From assembly GCA_965153455.1 (NCBI GenBank), contig OZ234500.1, forward strand, positions 8,990,001 through 9,054,000: a stretch of DNA of 64,000 bases, in the 5' to 3' direction. Made by a program: the position numbers and the translations under genes. Under the pieces are notes generated by a model. It saw only the letters and a program-made list of their open reading frames with translations. It was not told the DNA's origin and did not search any database. Of this stretch, positions 34,801 to 48,152 are shown one piece after another (the stretch's first letter is position 1; every line of letters starts with the position of its first letter). The stretch comes from Sphagnum compactum (Eukaryota > Bryophyta > Sphagnopsida > Sphagnales).

Positions 34801-37800
34801 TCCCTTTGCTGGGGCAGCAGTGTCAGCCATTACTCTGGTAGTGGCTTATGGCTTTGCTATTTCACGTCCACAGCTAACTCTCAAGGTATGAGTTGAAGTG
34901 GTTTGACTAGAGTTGGGTCTGTTGCATAATCTTAGTTCTAGATAAGAATGCTATGCAGCTTCTCAGTAGATATGATTCAAGAGCCATTGAAGATATTTGT
35001 AACCTATATGGACTATGAAATATAGGGAGGTTCTATAACTTAATGTGTTAAATGGATACAGATGACAGAGGATGCACTTAACTTTTTGAGGAAAGAAACC
35101 ATTGTCCAAGCCATTACTCGTTCTTCTACCAAGGTAACTTCTTAAACAGGATGTTTGTGCTGCAAATGCTCCTATCTGAGTGTTGTTTTTGAATTTTGTG
35201 TGCCACATGTATAGGTGCATGTCATGTGTGCACTGTCTTTCAGGGGGCACAGAGATGTACATGAAGCATCTTTTTTCATGTCAAGTGGATTCCAACTGGT
35301 TAGGGTGTTCTGTGAGAGAGCAATCATATTCAGTTGTGTTGTCAGTGGATTATGGCTCCATGACTTTGTCTAATGCGGATGTATTTGCAGACTAGGAATG
35401 CCATGGCTGGGACATATTCTGCACCTCAGAGATCTGCAAGTTCTGCAGCTCTCCTTGTGGGTGATGCAGCCATCACCCGTGACAAGGCAGGAAACTTTGT
35501 TCTACCTCGTGCAGATGTACTGAAGCTCCGAGAGCGTCTTCGTAATGAGGAAAATGCAGCAGGTCTTTGTTGGTGGCCCTCCTGCTCAGCTTTTGTATCC
35601 CGTTTTGACTCCACAGCTGACACAGGTTACAGAAGGAAGTTATGTGCCCATGCTCGTATATTAGCCTTGGAAGAGGCAATTGATACTGAGTGGGTGTACA
35701 TGTGGGACAAGTTTGGGGGCTATCTCCTCTTGGTTCTTGGGCATGCCACTCTGGCAGAAAGAGTGCAGGTGTGAATTGATGCTTTCAAAACAGTACTTGA
35801 TTTTGAATTCTGATGGGTATATTGACAGTTTCTTGACTATGGAAAGGCATCTCTCAAGTATTTTTCCTTTTGCAGGATGAAGTCAGACTTCGGCTGTTTC
35901 TTGACAGCATTGGATTCTCAAATCTGAGTGCTAAGAAAATAAAGAAATGGACACCAGAGGATAGGAAACGATTTGAGTTGGTGCAAGAGAAGTAAGTTCC
36001 AAGCTCATCTGCTATATTTGAATTCTGTCAAAGATTCTGGGGCCATGACTATCATATATTTTCTGCTAGTTCTGGTCTGCTTTGGGATGATTTATCCACA
36101 GAAGTGAGAGCTAGTGTGGTGGCTATGCGATCAGTGCATTTGAGAGACGGTAGTAGCTGTTCTAGTATTGACTTTCCAAAATCTTTTGCTTATCACATGC
36201 AGCTACATGCGGGAGAAGGAATCAGAAGAGGAACTAATGCAACAACGTCGGGAGGAGGAAGGAAAGGGGAAGGAGAGGCGAAAGGCTTTACTGGAGAAAG
36301 AAGAACGGCGGCGGCATGAAACTGAGGCCTCAGTTATTTCTGCTGTTCCTGATGTCGGCACAAAGGAAGCTGCAGCAATGGCTGCAGCCATGCGGGCAAT
36401 GGGAGGGGATGTTTTGCTTGATGAAAGCTGTCCTGGGGATCAAGTTTCGAGCCTTGCACGTCGCATATTGATAGCTCAAAGGGCTCAACGTGCTCAGCAG
36501 GTTCATATGATTTGGAGTTTGCAGCATCCCAGTGACATTAAAGACCCATTGAATGCGCATAAGTGGTATTTAACACTGGTTTGGTGTGGCTGCAGAGTGG
36601 AGTTCAAGGCACAGTGTGTGTGATTGATGATGAGCCTCGATCCATTGGGCGCTCTTGTGGCCCTGTTGATCCAGCTGTCTGTGGGAGCCAAAAAGTGACA
36701 TTCTCAGCAGCAGTTATGGTTCAGGCAGATTCTGGACCAGTCTGTGTGTTGGGTTCAGAAGCTCATGAACAGACATGCTGGGAATTCTTAGTTGCAGGTG
36801 CTGAACAAGGGTTAGAAGCAGGCCAGGTTGGAATTCGCCTGGTGGTGAAGGGTGCAGGGCAAACAACATTCAACAGGGAATGGTTTGTCGGGACTACTTG
36901 CATTGCAGATGGAAGGTAAGGTTGAGTAGAGGATTTTCTCTTTGATTTTACTGGCAGAGTGCACAGTACTAACTAGGTTGAATTTTGCAGTTAAACAATT
37001 TGTTTCAAAGCTGAGGCAGTTTGGGATGCTGTTGCAGATGGCACACAGTTGCGGTAACTGTTGATGCTGACACAGGGGAGGCAGCTGCATTCTTAGATGG
37101 CATATTTGATGGAGATTTAAGACTTGACTTGCCACTACCAGCAGAGGGGGGTATCTGGCAGGAGGGTATGGAACTGTGGGTTGGCATCAGGCCCCCTATG
37201 GACCTTGATGCCTTTGGACGGTCAGACAGTGAAGGAGCAGAGTCAAGAATGCATGTCATGGACATTTTTATGTGGAGTCGCTGTCTGTCTGAAGAGGAAA
37301 TCATGATGGTGCACAACAAATGCAGTGCTGAAGACTACCATGATGTTGATGTTCTGGACTATGATTATGAAGGATCTCCAATGGAAACTCCAATGAGGGT
37401 AATATTGCTACCCTTCAACATTGCAGTCTTAGGTAGTCTTAAACTACAGTGTATCTCTTACTGGCCATATTACGTGACAGCTTAGGTTTCTATATAAACT
37501 GTCTTTTATATCAGCTGTTAGCTGTGCTTGAAGACAGACCATGGTTCAAACTTTTGTGTCATTGTCAAATGAGATAGTCAGCAAACAGTCTTCTCTGTTA
37601 CTGTTTAATCTGCAAAGGCTCCCACTGACCAAATTAAGTAATCCTTCTTTATATTAAGTGGCTCACATAACTTGTTCTTTTCTGAGTCATGAGAATAGTT
37701 CTGTGCAGGATTTTTTTTTTTCTTTTGTCATTCATTGACATCTTATGAAAGGGAGTTGCTAATTTTTTCTTTTCTTCTTTCATTTGTGGTCTCCTTGTTG

Positions 37801-40800
37801 GCCACAGTTTGAAGACTGGAGATATGACCCTGACCTAAGCTTGCAAGACCGAGATGAGATTTACTGGGATGAGCAGCCTGTACCTGGAGGGAAGAGAAAG
37901 GCACCTGAAAAGGAAAATGTTACTGTGGACATGGACTATTTATCTAGGAAGCTTCGGCGTCCAAAAATAGAGACTCAGGAGGAGGTGACTCAGCGTATGC
38001 GGGCAGTTGAGTTGGCTGTCAAGGAGGCGCTAGCAGCCAGAGGGGAAAAATGTTTTACCGACCAGGAGTTTCCACCAACAAATCAGTCTCTGTTTGTGGA
38101 TCCTGATCATCCTCCAGCAAAGCTTCAGGCAAGGATCTTATCTAAGGCAGTGTGCTACAGCATTTTCCATCAGTACACAAATTTGTGTATAATGTTGCCC
38201 TATATTTAGATATTTATGTACACCCATTGTTGAGAACTGATCAAGTTGATGGGCAGCCATGGCAGCTCATCACTGCTACTCATGATGAAGGTGATGGTCA
38301 GGTATTTTGTGAGTCACACTCATTGATTATGACCACACTGATTCTTGATATGTTAGTTTTAATTTTGCTGGAGCTTACAGAGCACTTACCTTCAACTTCT
38401 TGTTATGTAGCTTTCTCTGCAATCTCATCAAGCATTTTCCATTTTGTCTACTCTGCTGGTTTAAAGTGGTGAGTCTATGTTTTGACTCATTCTATGGACT
38501 TCAGGTGGTGAATAAGTGGTCACGTCCAGAAGAGGTGGTTAGGGAACAAGGCCTTCATTCACGTCCACGCTTGTTTGCAGGCCCTGCCAATCCTTCAGAT
38601 GTTTGTCAGGTTTGTCCTAAAATAAAAGAAACACTTCAGGGCACTGTTATGGGATACTGATGCCAACCTTTCTGTACACCTCATGTACCTGCATGTTGCT
38701 GTCCATGGATGGATTTTATGTGCTTTGGTTATATTTGTTCTTATGGTATGGGAGGTGGTTCTCCTCTGTGATATCCAGTGGCTTATTTCTTATGTGTTTC
38801 CTGCACCTATTTGTGTTACGACAGGGTCGGCTAGGCGATTGCTGGTTTTTGAGTGCAGTTGCTGTTCTAACAGAGGCATCACGCATATCAGATGTCATTG
38901 TTACTCCTGAATTCAATGAAGAGGGGATCTACACAGTCCGTTTTTGTATTCAGGTAAACACAAGCATTGTTCTTCGTTTCAATGTTGCTTATAAAAACTG
39001 CTTGGCAACATGAGTTGGGTGTTTCATGTTTATTGATATAGACATCAAGCTGGTTTTGCAAATGAACCACAGGTCCTAATTTGAGAAGATTTCTCTGCAA
39101 TAACTTTCATTGTACTAGACTACTTTCCCTTTCAAATCATTTTGTCATCATGCGTACTCAGTGACATCATGTTGTAGTGTGGAAATTTGATGCAATCTTC
39201 AAGATTTTGAGAAAAGTTGCATTCACTTAATGGGGGACTCTTTAGCACATTTTGATCCTTCAACCATTTTCTTGTCTATCTAAACACAAGGTGCCTGCAG
39301 GGAGAGTGGGTTCCAGTAGTTGTAGATGATTGGATTCCTTGTGAGGGCCGAGGTAAGCCAGCTTTTGCAACAAGTCGCAAGGGGAACGAGCTGTGGGTTT
39401 CGATCCTCGAGAAAGCCTATGCAAAACTGCATGGTTCCTATGAGGCCTTGGAGGGCGGTGTCGTACAGGATGCACTTGTTGACCTGACTGGAGGTGCAGG
39501 AGAAGAGATCGACATGTTCCATGAATCTTCACAGCTGGATCTTGTGAGTGGGCGTCTTTGGTTCCAGCTTCAGAGATTCAAGCAGGAAGGGTTTTTGCTT
39601 GGGGCTGGCAGCCCTTCAGGTTCTGATGTGCATGTGTCATCAAGTGGGATAGTGCAAGGTCATGGATATTCCTTGTTGCAGGTTAGAATATCCCCTTTCT
39701 GCCATTGCAGACCTTATTTGGTTCTGCAAAGACTTGTTTGTTCTCTCTTCCCCAATTTTGTTAATGCAGGCATCATCTTGTTGATGGGTATGTAAGCTGT
39801 CTGTTTTCGAGGGCATGTAACATGCTGACTTGCATTTCTCGAAATCTCAGGTGCGGGAGGTAGATGGGCACAAGCTTGTTCAAATTCGCAACCCGTGGGC
39901 CAATGAGGTTGAGTGGAATGGCCCTTGGTCAGATATGTCTCCAGAGTGGACTGATCGGATGAAGCACAAGCTCAAGTACACACCTCAGGTACTAATACCA
40001 TGGGCACATAAGCTTCTAAGTGGTCAGAGTGTCTTGAATAGCAATCTTAATATCAGTTTAAGGAGATTACTTATCATGACTTCTGCAGAAGAGTTGCTGA
40101 TTTGGAAGGATTTCTGTCAAACTGTCCAGAGAGGTTTGCCTATGCAAGTTTTTATGTGATAGTCTGAACTCTTGAGGGCTGACTGCCATGTCCTTGGATT
40201 ATTTGTAGGGATGAAGTGATGGATTGTCTTCACAATGGGCCCTCCTTGTGTCTCTCCTGAATTGTTTGCCGTGATTATTCCAGGCTGCAGATGGTGTATT
40301 CTGGATGTCATGGCAAGACTTTCAACTGCACTTCCGATCTCTTTATGTGTGCCGAATTTATCCACCTGAGATGCGATATTCTGTTCGTGGTCAGTGGCGG
40401 GGTCCAACAGCTGGTGGGTGCCAAGACTTCGATACCTGGCACTTAAATCCCCAGTTCCATCTCAAGGCTGTTGGTCCTGATGCCCGTGTTCCTATACATG
40501 TGTTTGTCACCCTTACTCAGGTATGCTTTCTCTCCTTTCTCCGGGTTATCACTTTTGTAGAGTATGTGGACTGTGTTTTCCATGACTGTTCCCAAATCAA
40601 TTGTATTCTGGAATACTTACTAACAATTCTGGGATACTGAGACAGGGTGTGCACTTCTCTTCACGGTACAAGGCCAACGTTGGCAATTATCAATCTGTCG
40701 GGGAAGATTCACGCTTTTATATTGGCATGCGCATCATTAAAACCAAGGGCAAAAGATCAGCACAAAATATCTATATGCATGAAGCAGTATCCGGGACAGA

Positions 40801-40954
40801 CTATGTCAATTCTCGGGAAATGTCGTGCGAAATGGTGCTTGACCCTGACCCAAAAGGCTATACAATTGTTCCAACTACATGGTGTCCAAATCAAGAAGCC
40901 CAGTTTTTGCTCACAGTGTTCACAAAAGCTTCAATTACATTGGAACCCCTCTAG
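25818..40954 (+). CDS. DEK1: DEK1 phytocalpain (membrane-anchored calpain protease)
   Basis: DEK1 is the single plant calpain, a plasma-membrane cysteine protease needed for epidermal identity and, in mosses, three-dimensional growth. Thirty exons join to 2174 residues: 25818-25960, 27346-27596, 27887-28069, 28433-28568, 28763-28893, 29466-29580, 29818-30844, 31078-31188, 31487-31545, 31790-31964, 32349-32622, 33059-33209, 33385-33496, 33620-33785, 34077-34147, 34389-34480, 34723-34885, 35062-35133, 35391-35768, 35876-35991, 36203-36500, 36596-36915, 37038-37398, 37808-38128, 38505-38609, 38825-38953, 39301-39681, 39851-39988, 40284-40520, 40646-40954. The order is many membrane segments with a large loop (exon 7), a cytosolic linker, a laminin-G-like domain (about 1410-1635), the CysPc core and a C2-like domain (to 2174). 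The triad is Cys1783 (GDCWFLSA), His1941 (QGHGYS) and Asn1961 (IRNPWANE). Length matches the family (about 2150-2170). Introns after exons 16 and 24 start with GC. The gene appears intact. Confidence 0.97.
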
Positions 40955-43900
40955 TGCAGATTCAACCAGGACAACACCTGGTGTTGTATGGTAATTGCAG
41001 GTTGGTGTAATACTTGAACAGGGGCTGCATTAAGTGGGTTTTGTCACAGGCATATTTTTTCACAATGCCAAGGTTGCTGCTAAGGAGGTACTAGGTCAAT
41101 CACCACAATTGCAGCCATTAGTCTTTTTACTATTAGTTACTTGCTTGTACAATATTCGGGAGCTAAGGATGCCTGCTCTTTCAAATATTAACTAGGGCAC
41201 ACTGTGTTTGTTTTCTTTGTTCTTTTGTGGTTGCATGTGGTTAATGGATTTTCTTTGTATGTAGCATACTTGACTGTTGTCTTGCTTGCCAATCATCTCT
41301 GAGGATGGGGCTGTTTTTCTTTTCAGCAGCTCTATTTTATTTTTCTCTGTTTGGAATTGGAATTGGTCCATCCTATTGGCACCCTGTACAACTTTTTGGA
41401 CAGCTTGTTTTTATCATTTTTCTGATGCTTCAAAACTAGAAGCTTTCTCTCCATCTAATAACCATGTGATTTTTACCAACATTCAAATGTCCAAAAACAG
41501 TCAGCAGTGAAACATGGGTCCGCACCTACACTGGTAAGTGGTATATTGCCCTCAGGACGTCAGCAAGAACCATTGATAGAGTAGGACATATCTACTCCCG
41601 GTCATCCTGTCTTCTCCCGAGTTTGTGTGATAGAGAACAAGGGAAAGGAACAATCATCTTGTCCCATGTCCTATCTGGAGGAGTGCAGATTATCTTTATG
41701 TTGGCCTTTGTCACTCTGAGGTTATGTAGGCCTCTCTTATGTGTTAGGCTTAGATGCTTGTTTGCAGGGAAAAGCTCAAATGAAATGGATCTTACCCTTA
41801 CACATGTTGCAGCTTGAATGAGGATACTAGTGTGTTTTTGAATTGGTTCTGTCTCTTGAGTGCTAGTCAACATCAAGATTGACTGCTGCTGCTTTGGGAA
41901 ATGCAACAGAAAAGCAGGCTGGAGATGACTGTTCAGTGGTCTGCCCAAAAATTGGGCAGATTATTACATACATATCTGCACCCAACTTTGGGAGCTGATG
42001 AAGGCAGTGGGAGTCTAGGCAGATTGTTGCTATTCATTATCAAGGTGGTGTAGCACTTTTTGAGTGATGTTTGGACGGTTTTGATCACACTATTTCTTCT
42101 GATCTTACCCTTCAAGTTTTTTTGTGGAGTTTTCTCTGGAATCTCTTTGCTATATATTCTTCATTCTTAGGTTTGTAAGATTCTCTCTGGTGCATGGTAT
42201 GATGACTGATTGTTGCTTTGTCTTAGGAAAAAGAAGTTGCCATCCCTGCCAATGAAGCTCCAGTCTCTGCCTCTCTGCTGTTCTTTGTGTAAGGTGCAGG
42301 AGATTTTTTACAAGACAGTAGGTGCATCAGATTTTCATTTCAGGGGGCATATCCTACTCCTTTTTATAACTGGTGGTGAAAATGGCAATTACTTGCTGCT
42401 GAAACTTATATCTCACTGTGTATGGCAACTGCACTTGTCTTGGATGGGAAACTTGGATCCTCTCTTATTTGGGCTTCGCCTTGTTGCGCACTACCAGTGA
42501 TGATGAAAAAGACTGAGTTGATTTTGTAGAAATCAAGTTTCATTTGAATGATTTAATATTGAATGAATTTGCATAATGCAACTCAATCAATTGAATTGAA
42601 TTAAGTTGAATTCAATTTTGTTAAGTCAAATTCAACCAGACTATGAAAATTCAATTATGAGAAAGCACATTTTAATTTGTCTTTTCATATCCATGGAGCC
42701 ACAGGTTTGCAAAAGGAGTGAGATATTAAAATAGATATGATATCCTCACATGGAGTTCATGAAAGGAGTGAGCTCATTAAAGAAATATGAATTTTCTTCA
42801 TAGTTGTCAAATCAACAACATCCAAAATTGTTACGATGACAACCATTAATGAACCTCATAAGTGTTTCACCTAAACCAGTTTTGATTAGTGTACACAAAT
42901 TTTGATTTGTGTGTACATCTTTGTAGTCCCTTTTGTATTGACTGAGCTCACTTCTGTAAATCACACTCTGGGAATTTAGCACTCTTCAGTTTGGTTTCTA
43001 GTAAATGTCTTGGGGAATTCAGGTTGACTTGCATATTTAGAGCTCAGGGTTGATTCATATTTCACACCTCACTCCTCTCGCTGACACAGCAAATAGATTA
43101 GCAAGAATTTTGAAAATGCTTTCCATTAACCTCCTTAGCAGTGAGAGACTTCATTCCACAAGCTGAAACGAGAAAAAAAGGAGATGAAATGAGTTCCTTG
43201 TGATAGAGAAGCAAACGGCAGGCCCTACTGCTGGAACAGCATCCTTACTGTAAAGTAGCTGTGAGAAGCTCAAGAACAAGGTACCTGCGAATCCAGTAAG
43301 CATCATCGAACATAAGACATTGTTGGCTCTATTAGCTCTTAGCATTCAAAAGGAACAGAAAATCGAGAACCTCGAGAATCTGAAAGGAAATAAGTGAAAG
43401 AATTAGCATCCCCCCAGGGTGTGAATCATGTAATAGCATCTGCATGTGGTGAAAGATCTTTAGACGTGACCCCACAATTGAAGAGGAACCTCCACGTTGC
43501 CTCACCATACTTAATGTTTGCCCGTATGACAAGGCTCACCCCCATCTTGATTTTAACTCGGGGAGCCAGAGATGAGGCACTTCATATACACAGAGCTATG
43601 GACAACAAGGAAAGGAGCGATGGTGACTTTGGAGAATGTATAGACCTAGGAACCCTTAACCTAGGCAGTAGCGTTACACAACGACATAGAGAGCATCACC
43701 ATCTAGGATTGCAATACTACGCGTAGCTCTATCGTCATAGCCGCACTACTTCCGTCTGCTGTGGTGAAGAAACCAACTTGTCATACATATAGGTACAGAA
43801 AAATCACAGTTGAGCCGCGCAACGGGGAATCGCAGAAAATAGGGTTTCTCCATAACCCTAAGCGGGCGATGGCGGCTACAAATCGAGGTTATTCTCTACA

Positions 43901-44870
43901 ACACACTAGTAAAGTGAAGTGAAGCCAAGCCTTTTCCGGTGGACAGAAACTGCGCGTTGTGTGTGGAATGTAAAGTGAGAAGAATCGTTTTCTGGTTGAG
44001 GAAACTGCGTGTTCTGTGCGTAATGTTTATCACAGCAAAAACAATTTACCAACTGTGTAGGATACTAATTGTGACTTTTCAGAGGGTAGAAACTCATTTT
44101 TGTTTTTCAACATTTGGACTCCAGCAACTCTTCTTACATTGGTATGGAATTTAAGATTGAACTTATTTTCCTCAATTTTTAGATTTTTGTTTAGATTTTT
44201 TAATCTTTGTGTATGTGTACACATTAAGATTGTTTTTGAACTGATTTTCTGTTTAACTATCTTGAATTTATCTTTGTATGATGTAAAATATAAGTGTATC
44301 TTTAAAATAATTTTTTTGTATTAGGGTTAGGATTCTTAATCAAAAAAAATTTATTTAAAAAAATTACAATCTTTATACATGTACATTTAAAAAGTGTATT
44401 CAAATCAAATTAAATTATTAAAAAAAATTTAGACATAACATGAAATGTGAATGGGTACCTCGAACTCCAAGAATAAATTTCTCAATTTAATCAATCTTCA
44501 TCTCTTATGACAATTATTTCTCAAAACCTCAACAAGATCAAAAAAAGAAAAATACCAATAACACAATGTCAATTGTCATTGAATTCATTGGAAACACCAA
44601 CTATGGTATTCAAACATGAATAATTAAAACTTGTTGCAAGCTCTACATTCACAAAAGATTAAAAGCCCAAAAATTGAAAGAGCTCAAAATGATTAAACCC
44701 AAAAAAACCTAAACCCTAAAATTGAGTATTTTATAAAAAACTTAAACCCTAACACTATAAAAATGGGTTTTAATATTTACCCCTCATTAAAAAATTAAAT
44801 TAAAAAAAAAGAAAATAAAAAAAGAAACTCAGTATTTGAGCTGAAACTGCCAACATGTGCTCAAAAAAGG
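40955..44870. other. intergenic region between DEK1 and the PPR-SMR gene
   Basis: The first part is presumably the DEK1 3' untranslated region. No family is recognised in the small open frames. A minus-strand frame 43151-43345 is hydrophobic, but its context gives no gene model. From 44100 the sequence turns AT-rich. AAACCCTAA-type motifs occur at 44705-44720 and 44743-44753, a motif common in plant promoters, about 120-165 bp before the PPR start codon. Confidence 0.45.
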
Positions 44871-47019
44871 ATGTGCCACTTTTGCCCTTATCTTCTTGTT
44901 TGGGGGCGAAGCGGGGGCTTAGATGTGCATGTGCCAAGGCCAACGATGGCTGGGCGCCATGGCTTCGACATGCTGCTGGAGGCTGGCGTCATCGGCCGGG
45001 GCTTCAAAGATCTGAGGAGGGGGAATAGATGGAGCGTGCATGTGGAGTGCACAAGCAAGCCGGCAATGCGGGTGATGCGGGAAGTGGAGAAAGCGGGACG
45101 GAATGTCACCTCTGTGCTACGGCGGAAGTCGCGTGGTCTCTCCCGGGCTGCGCAATTGGAAGTTCTTGACGAGTTCGTGCAACGGGAGCGACCAGAGTTG
45201 GTGCTTCCTGTAAGAAGAAGAAACAGCGTCAACTTGTTCAATGAAAATGTAGACTTATTGTGTGGTATCTATCTCGTTTCTACGCAGAAATTGAGCTCTG
45301 TGAATGGGAAGCAGATCTTGCTAGTTTTTAGTGTTTAGTGTTGTTCCTAGTTTCCCTCCTCCGTCTATTAAGTTACCTCCTATGGACACTTTGGAAGAAG
45401 CTCGTTTTGTCCATAATTGGAGTCTGTTGCTACCAAGCTTGCTGCAAAGCAGGAGGTGGCGGCATGTGATATTTCCATGCCCCCTGAACCAGAAGTCATA
45501 AGGAAGTTAATTCCGCATCAAGACGTGTAGGGTTTCGTTAATTCTATTACTTAATCACCGAAGGATTGAATGGAATGGGGACCCTATGATCTTCAACACA
45601 CATTTTGGTTGCACTTCTCAAAAGTCATGGATATGCCTGCAGATGTACAAGATGGTCAGAGATGCAGTGTGGTACAAGTGGGATGCAAGGCTCCATGCCC
45701 GAATTGTTGCCTTGCTGGCCAAGGATGGGCAGTCCAATGCAGCAATGCTGCAGGACCTACCAGAGGTACAAGAGTTTTTAAGCCTCGCACAGAGGGCTGA
45801 CCTGGGTTGTGCACTGATTGAGAGCTATGCACGCTGTGGTTTACAAAGCCATGCACTTGCAGCCTTTCAGGATCTTCAAAGCTTGCCTCTTGCAAGGGCT
45901 GTCCCTTTTGGCTACAAAACTTTGATACGGGCATATTGTGTCTTAGACTTGCCTTCTGAAGCAGAGCAATTTTTGAGGGCAATGCAAGTTGCTGGGTACC
46001 AGCCCTCTGGAGATGAGTACAAATCTTTGCTCCATGGCTTTGGAAGAAATGGAATGCTCAGGGAGATGGAAATGCTTGCTTGTGAAATGTGTAATCAAGG
46101 AGTTGCACTTGATACTGCTGGGTTCAATATGATCATTTCATCATATGGTCAAGCGGGCCAGCATGATAAGATGGTGGAAGTTGTAGACAGAATGATTGCT
46201 GCTGGTGTTGAGCCAAATTTGGTTTCTTGGAATGCCCTGACCAAGGCATGTCCCTCACTCATCACAGCATTGTCAGATGGCTGTGGTCTGCTTGCCAGTC
46301 CAGAATTATTACTCCTCAGGTGGATTTTTATCAAAGCTAAGCACTATTTACCATGTCAATGGGTGTTAATTGTGCATGACATTAAAGGGCCTTGCATTTT
46401 GTGGAAGCTGAAATATTCTCTACTTCCTCTCATTGCTTATGTGCAGGAAGGCTCAGGATCTCTAGTTTTGGCCACCTGCTTTTCCTTGTAACTGTATGTT
46501 GTATTGTTGGTAGACTTTGTCATTGCTTTATTTGCAGCCACTAGTCTGATGAACCAGGTAGAAATGTTCCCCTTCTAGTGTTGCAAACATGATGACAGGG
46601 ATTTTGTCTCTTCTTCCATCAGGCTTAAGGAGCAAAGGGCATCACCTGGCGAGATATGCATTGTTAAAGTTCTTCTGCTTCATGGTGTTCCACCCAAGGT
46701 TGTGACATGGTCATCAGCAAGTTGGCAATTAGATTTGCATTCCATGTCACTGGGAACTGCATGCATGGTTTTTCCTATGTGGCTGAGCTGTTTGAGAGAC
46801 CAGTTCAAAAGTGGCAAACAGGCTCCTGGGGAGGTGCGGGTGGTCACAGGTTGGGGAAAGCACTCCGAAGCAGATGTGAGAGCTCCTATTAGGAGAATGA
46901 TGGTGGCTGGTCTTGGAGCTATGGAAAGCCCATTCAAGGCAGACCCCAACAATCGTGGGACTCTAGTTGCTCGTGTCTCTGCCTTGAAGCAATGGCTGCT
47001 CACTTTACCCTCCAACTGA
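44871..47019 (+). CDS. PPR-SMR protein, At2g17033-like
   Basis: Pentatricopeptide proteins bind organellar RNA through paired helices, and some carry a C-terminal SMR domain. Three exons (44871-45209, 45643-46319, 46623-47019) join in phase to 470 residues. The N-terminal part includes LRRGNRWSVHVECTSKPAMR. The middle has PPR-type repeats: YKTLIRAYCVLDLPSEAEQF, EYKSLLHGFGRNGMLREMEM, FNMIISSYGQAGQHDKMVEV and a partial WNALTKACPSL. The last exon is an SMR domain with LDLHSMSLGTA, VVTGWGKHSEADVRAPIRRM and a C-terminal VSALKQWL. The overall pattern matches Arabidopsis At2g17033 as I recall it. The second ATG, at 44946, is a possible start. No clear transit peptide is visible, so a further upstream exon is possible. 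The gene converges on the kinase gene to its right. Confidence 0.8.
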
Positions 47020-48152
47020 CATCTATGCTACTGGAGCACCCATGTTCTCGGTTTGAGGAAATGATGTGGAGTTCTGGTAAGCATCTGGAGAAACCTCATG
47101 TGCCATTCAGGTGCGGTTTCAAGGCTGCCCAAGTTTGAGAGTATGCTGGTTCAATCTGGTTCAAGCAATTTCTTCATGTGTAGGGCTGTTACAAAATACA
47201 GGGTTATTGAGATTTAGCTTCTGTATTGTTATTTGTCATTGTCTGTTCATAGAACTTGCTGTTGATTATGATTGCCATGTTTAGATGCTTTGTGGTACAA
47301 TATGTCAGGTCATTTGATCTATCATGTGTTTCAAACCAGGTGGGCATACCATGGTCAAATTTTTGCTGTTAACTGCCCAATGAAGAACTCACGAGGTGGC
47401 AGTGGGTTGGAAGATTGAAGCGTATCAAGTTTTTTCTGGCATGTCTGGATGTTGGAGGACCAGCACATAAATTGTTTGACATCAAATTGAATGTTCATCA
47501 CATGTGGTATATGTACTCATGATAGCTGCAGCATCAGCCAGATAGTGACATCTTGGACTCTTGCATTAATTGGAACACAAAGAGCTTGATCGACCAAATG
47601 ATTTGTTGATGGCCCAGTTCCTCTTTATGAAATGGCAGGTTGTGAAACAGGTTACCATGGGTCCAATGCTTGGAAGGGGAGTTGGCTTGCCACTTTCTTG
47701 CATACTGTTCAAACAGGGAGAAATTTCCATTATCAGTGTGACTCCTTGCATCTCAAAGCCAGGGCTGTTTGACATCAATCTGCAGATTTAGAAAGCAAAG
47801 TTTGCCACTTGTCTTTCTTTGCTTTGTGCATTTCGGAGGTCTGAATCCCATAAAACCTACTTGTATAAATGCAGTGATTCTACTGCTCTTGCAGAAGTCC
47901 CTCAGTGCCTAAGCCCCTTCAATAAAACTATTCTGCCAGTAAGTGCTTGTATATTGAAATTGGCACTCAAGTGAAATGTTCATACAAACCTTTTGCTGAG
48001 CACACCTGGCTTTGCTGCTGGCTTTCATCCTACATTTTCATCTGGATTTCTCCCATATAAAACTATCATCCAGCATCAGATAGATGTGGAATTGCTAATA
48101 TTATATATACTAAAACTGTTGTATGATACAGAGTTGCAGTTGTCCCCATCAT
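47020..48152. other. spacer between converging PPR-SMR and kinase genes
   Basis: Both genes end toward this 1.1-kb spacer, which presumably contains their two 3' untranslated regions. Short open frames on both strands at 47566-47791 overlap each other and show no family motif. Confidence 0.5.

Noticed and set aside
43151-43532. Hydrophobic minus-strand frames as a small membrane-protein gene
   Set aside because: No family motif and no consistent exon chain from a start codon could be built, and hydrophobic frames arise easily by chance.
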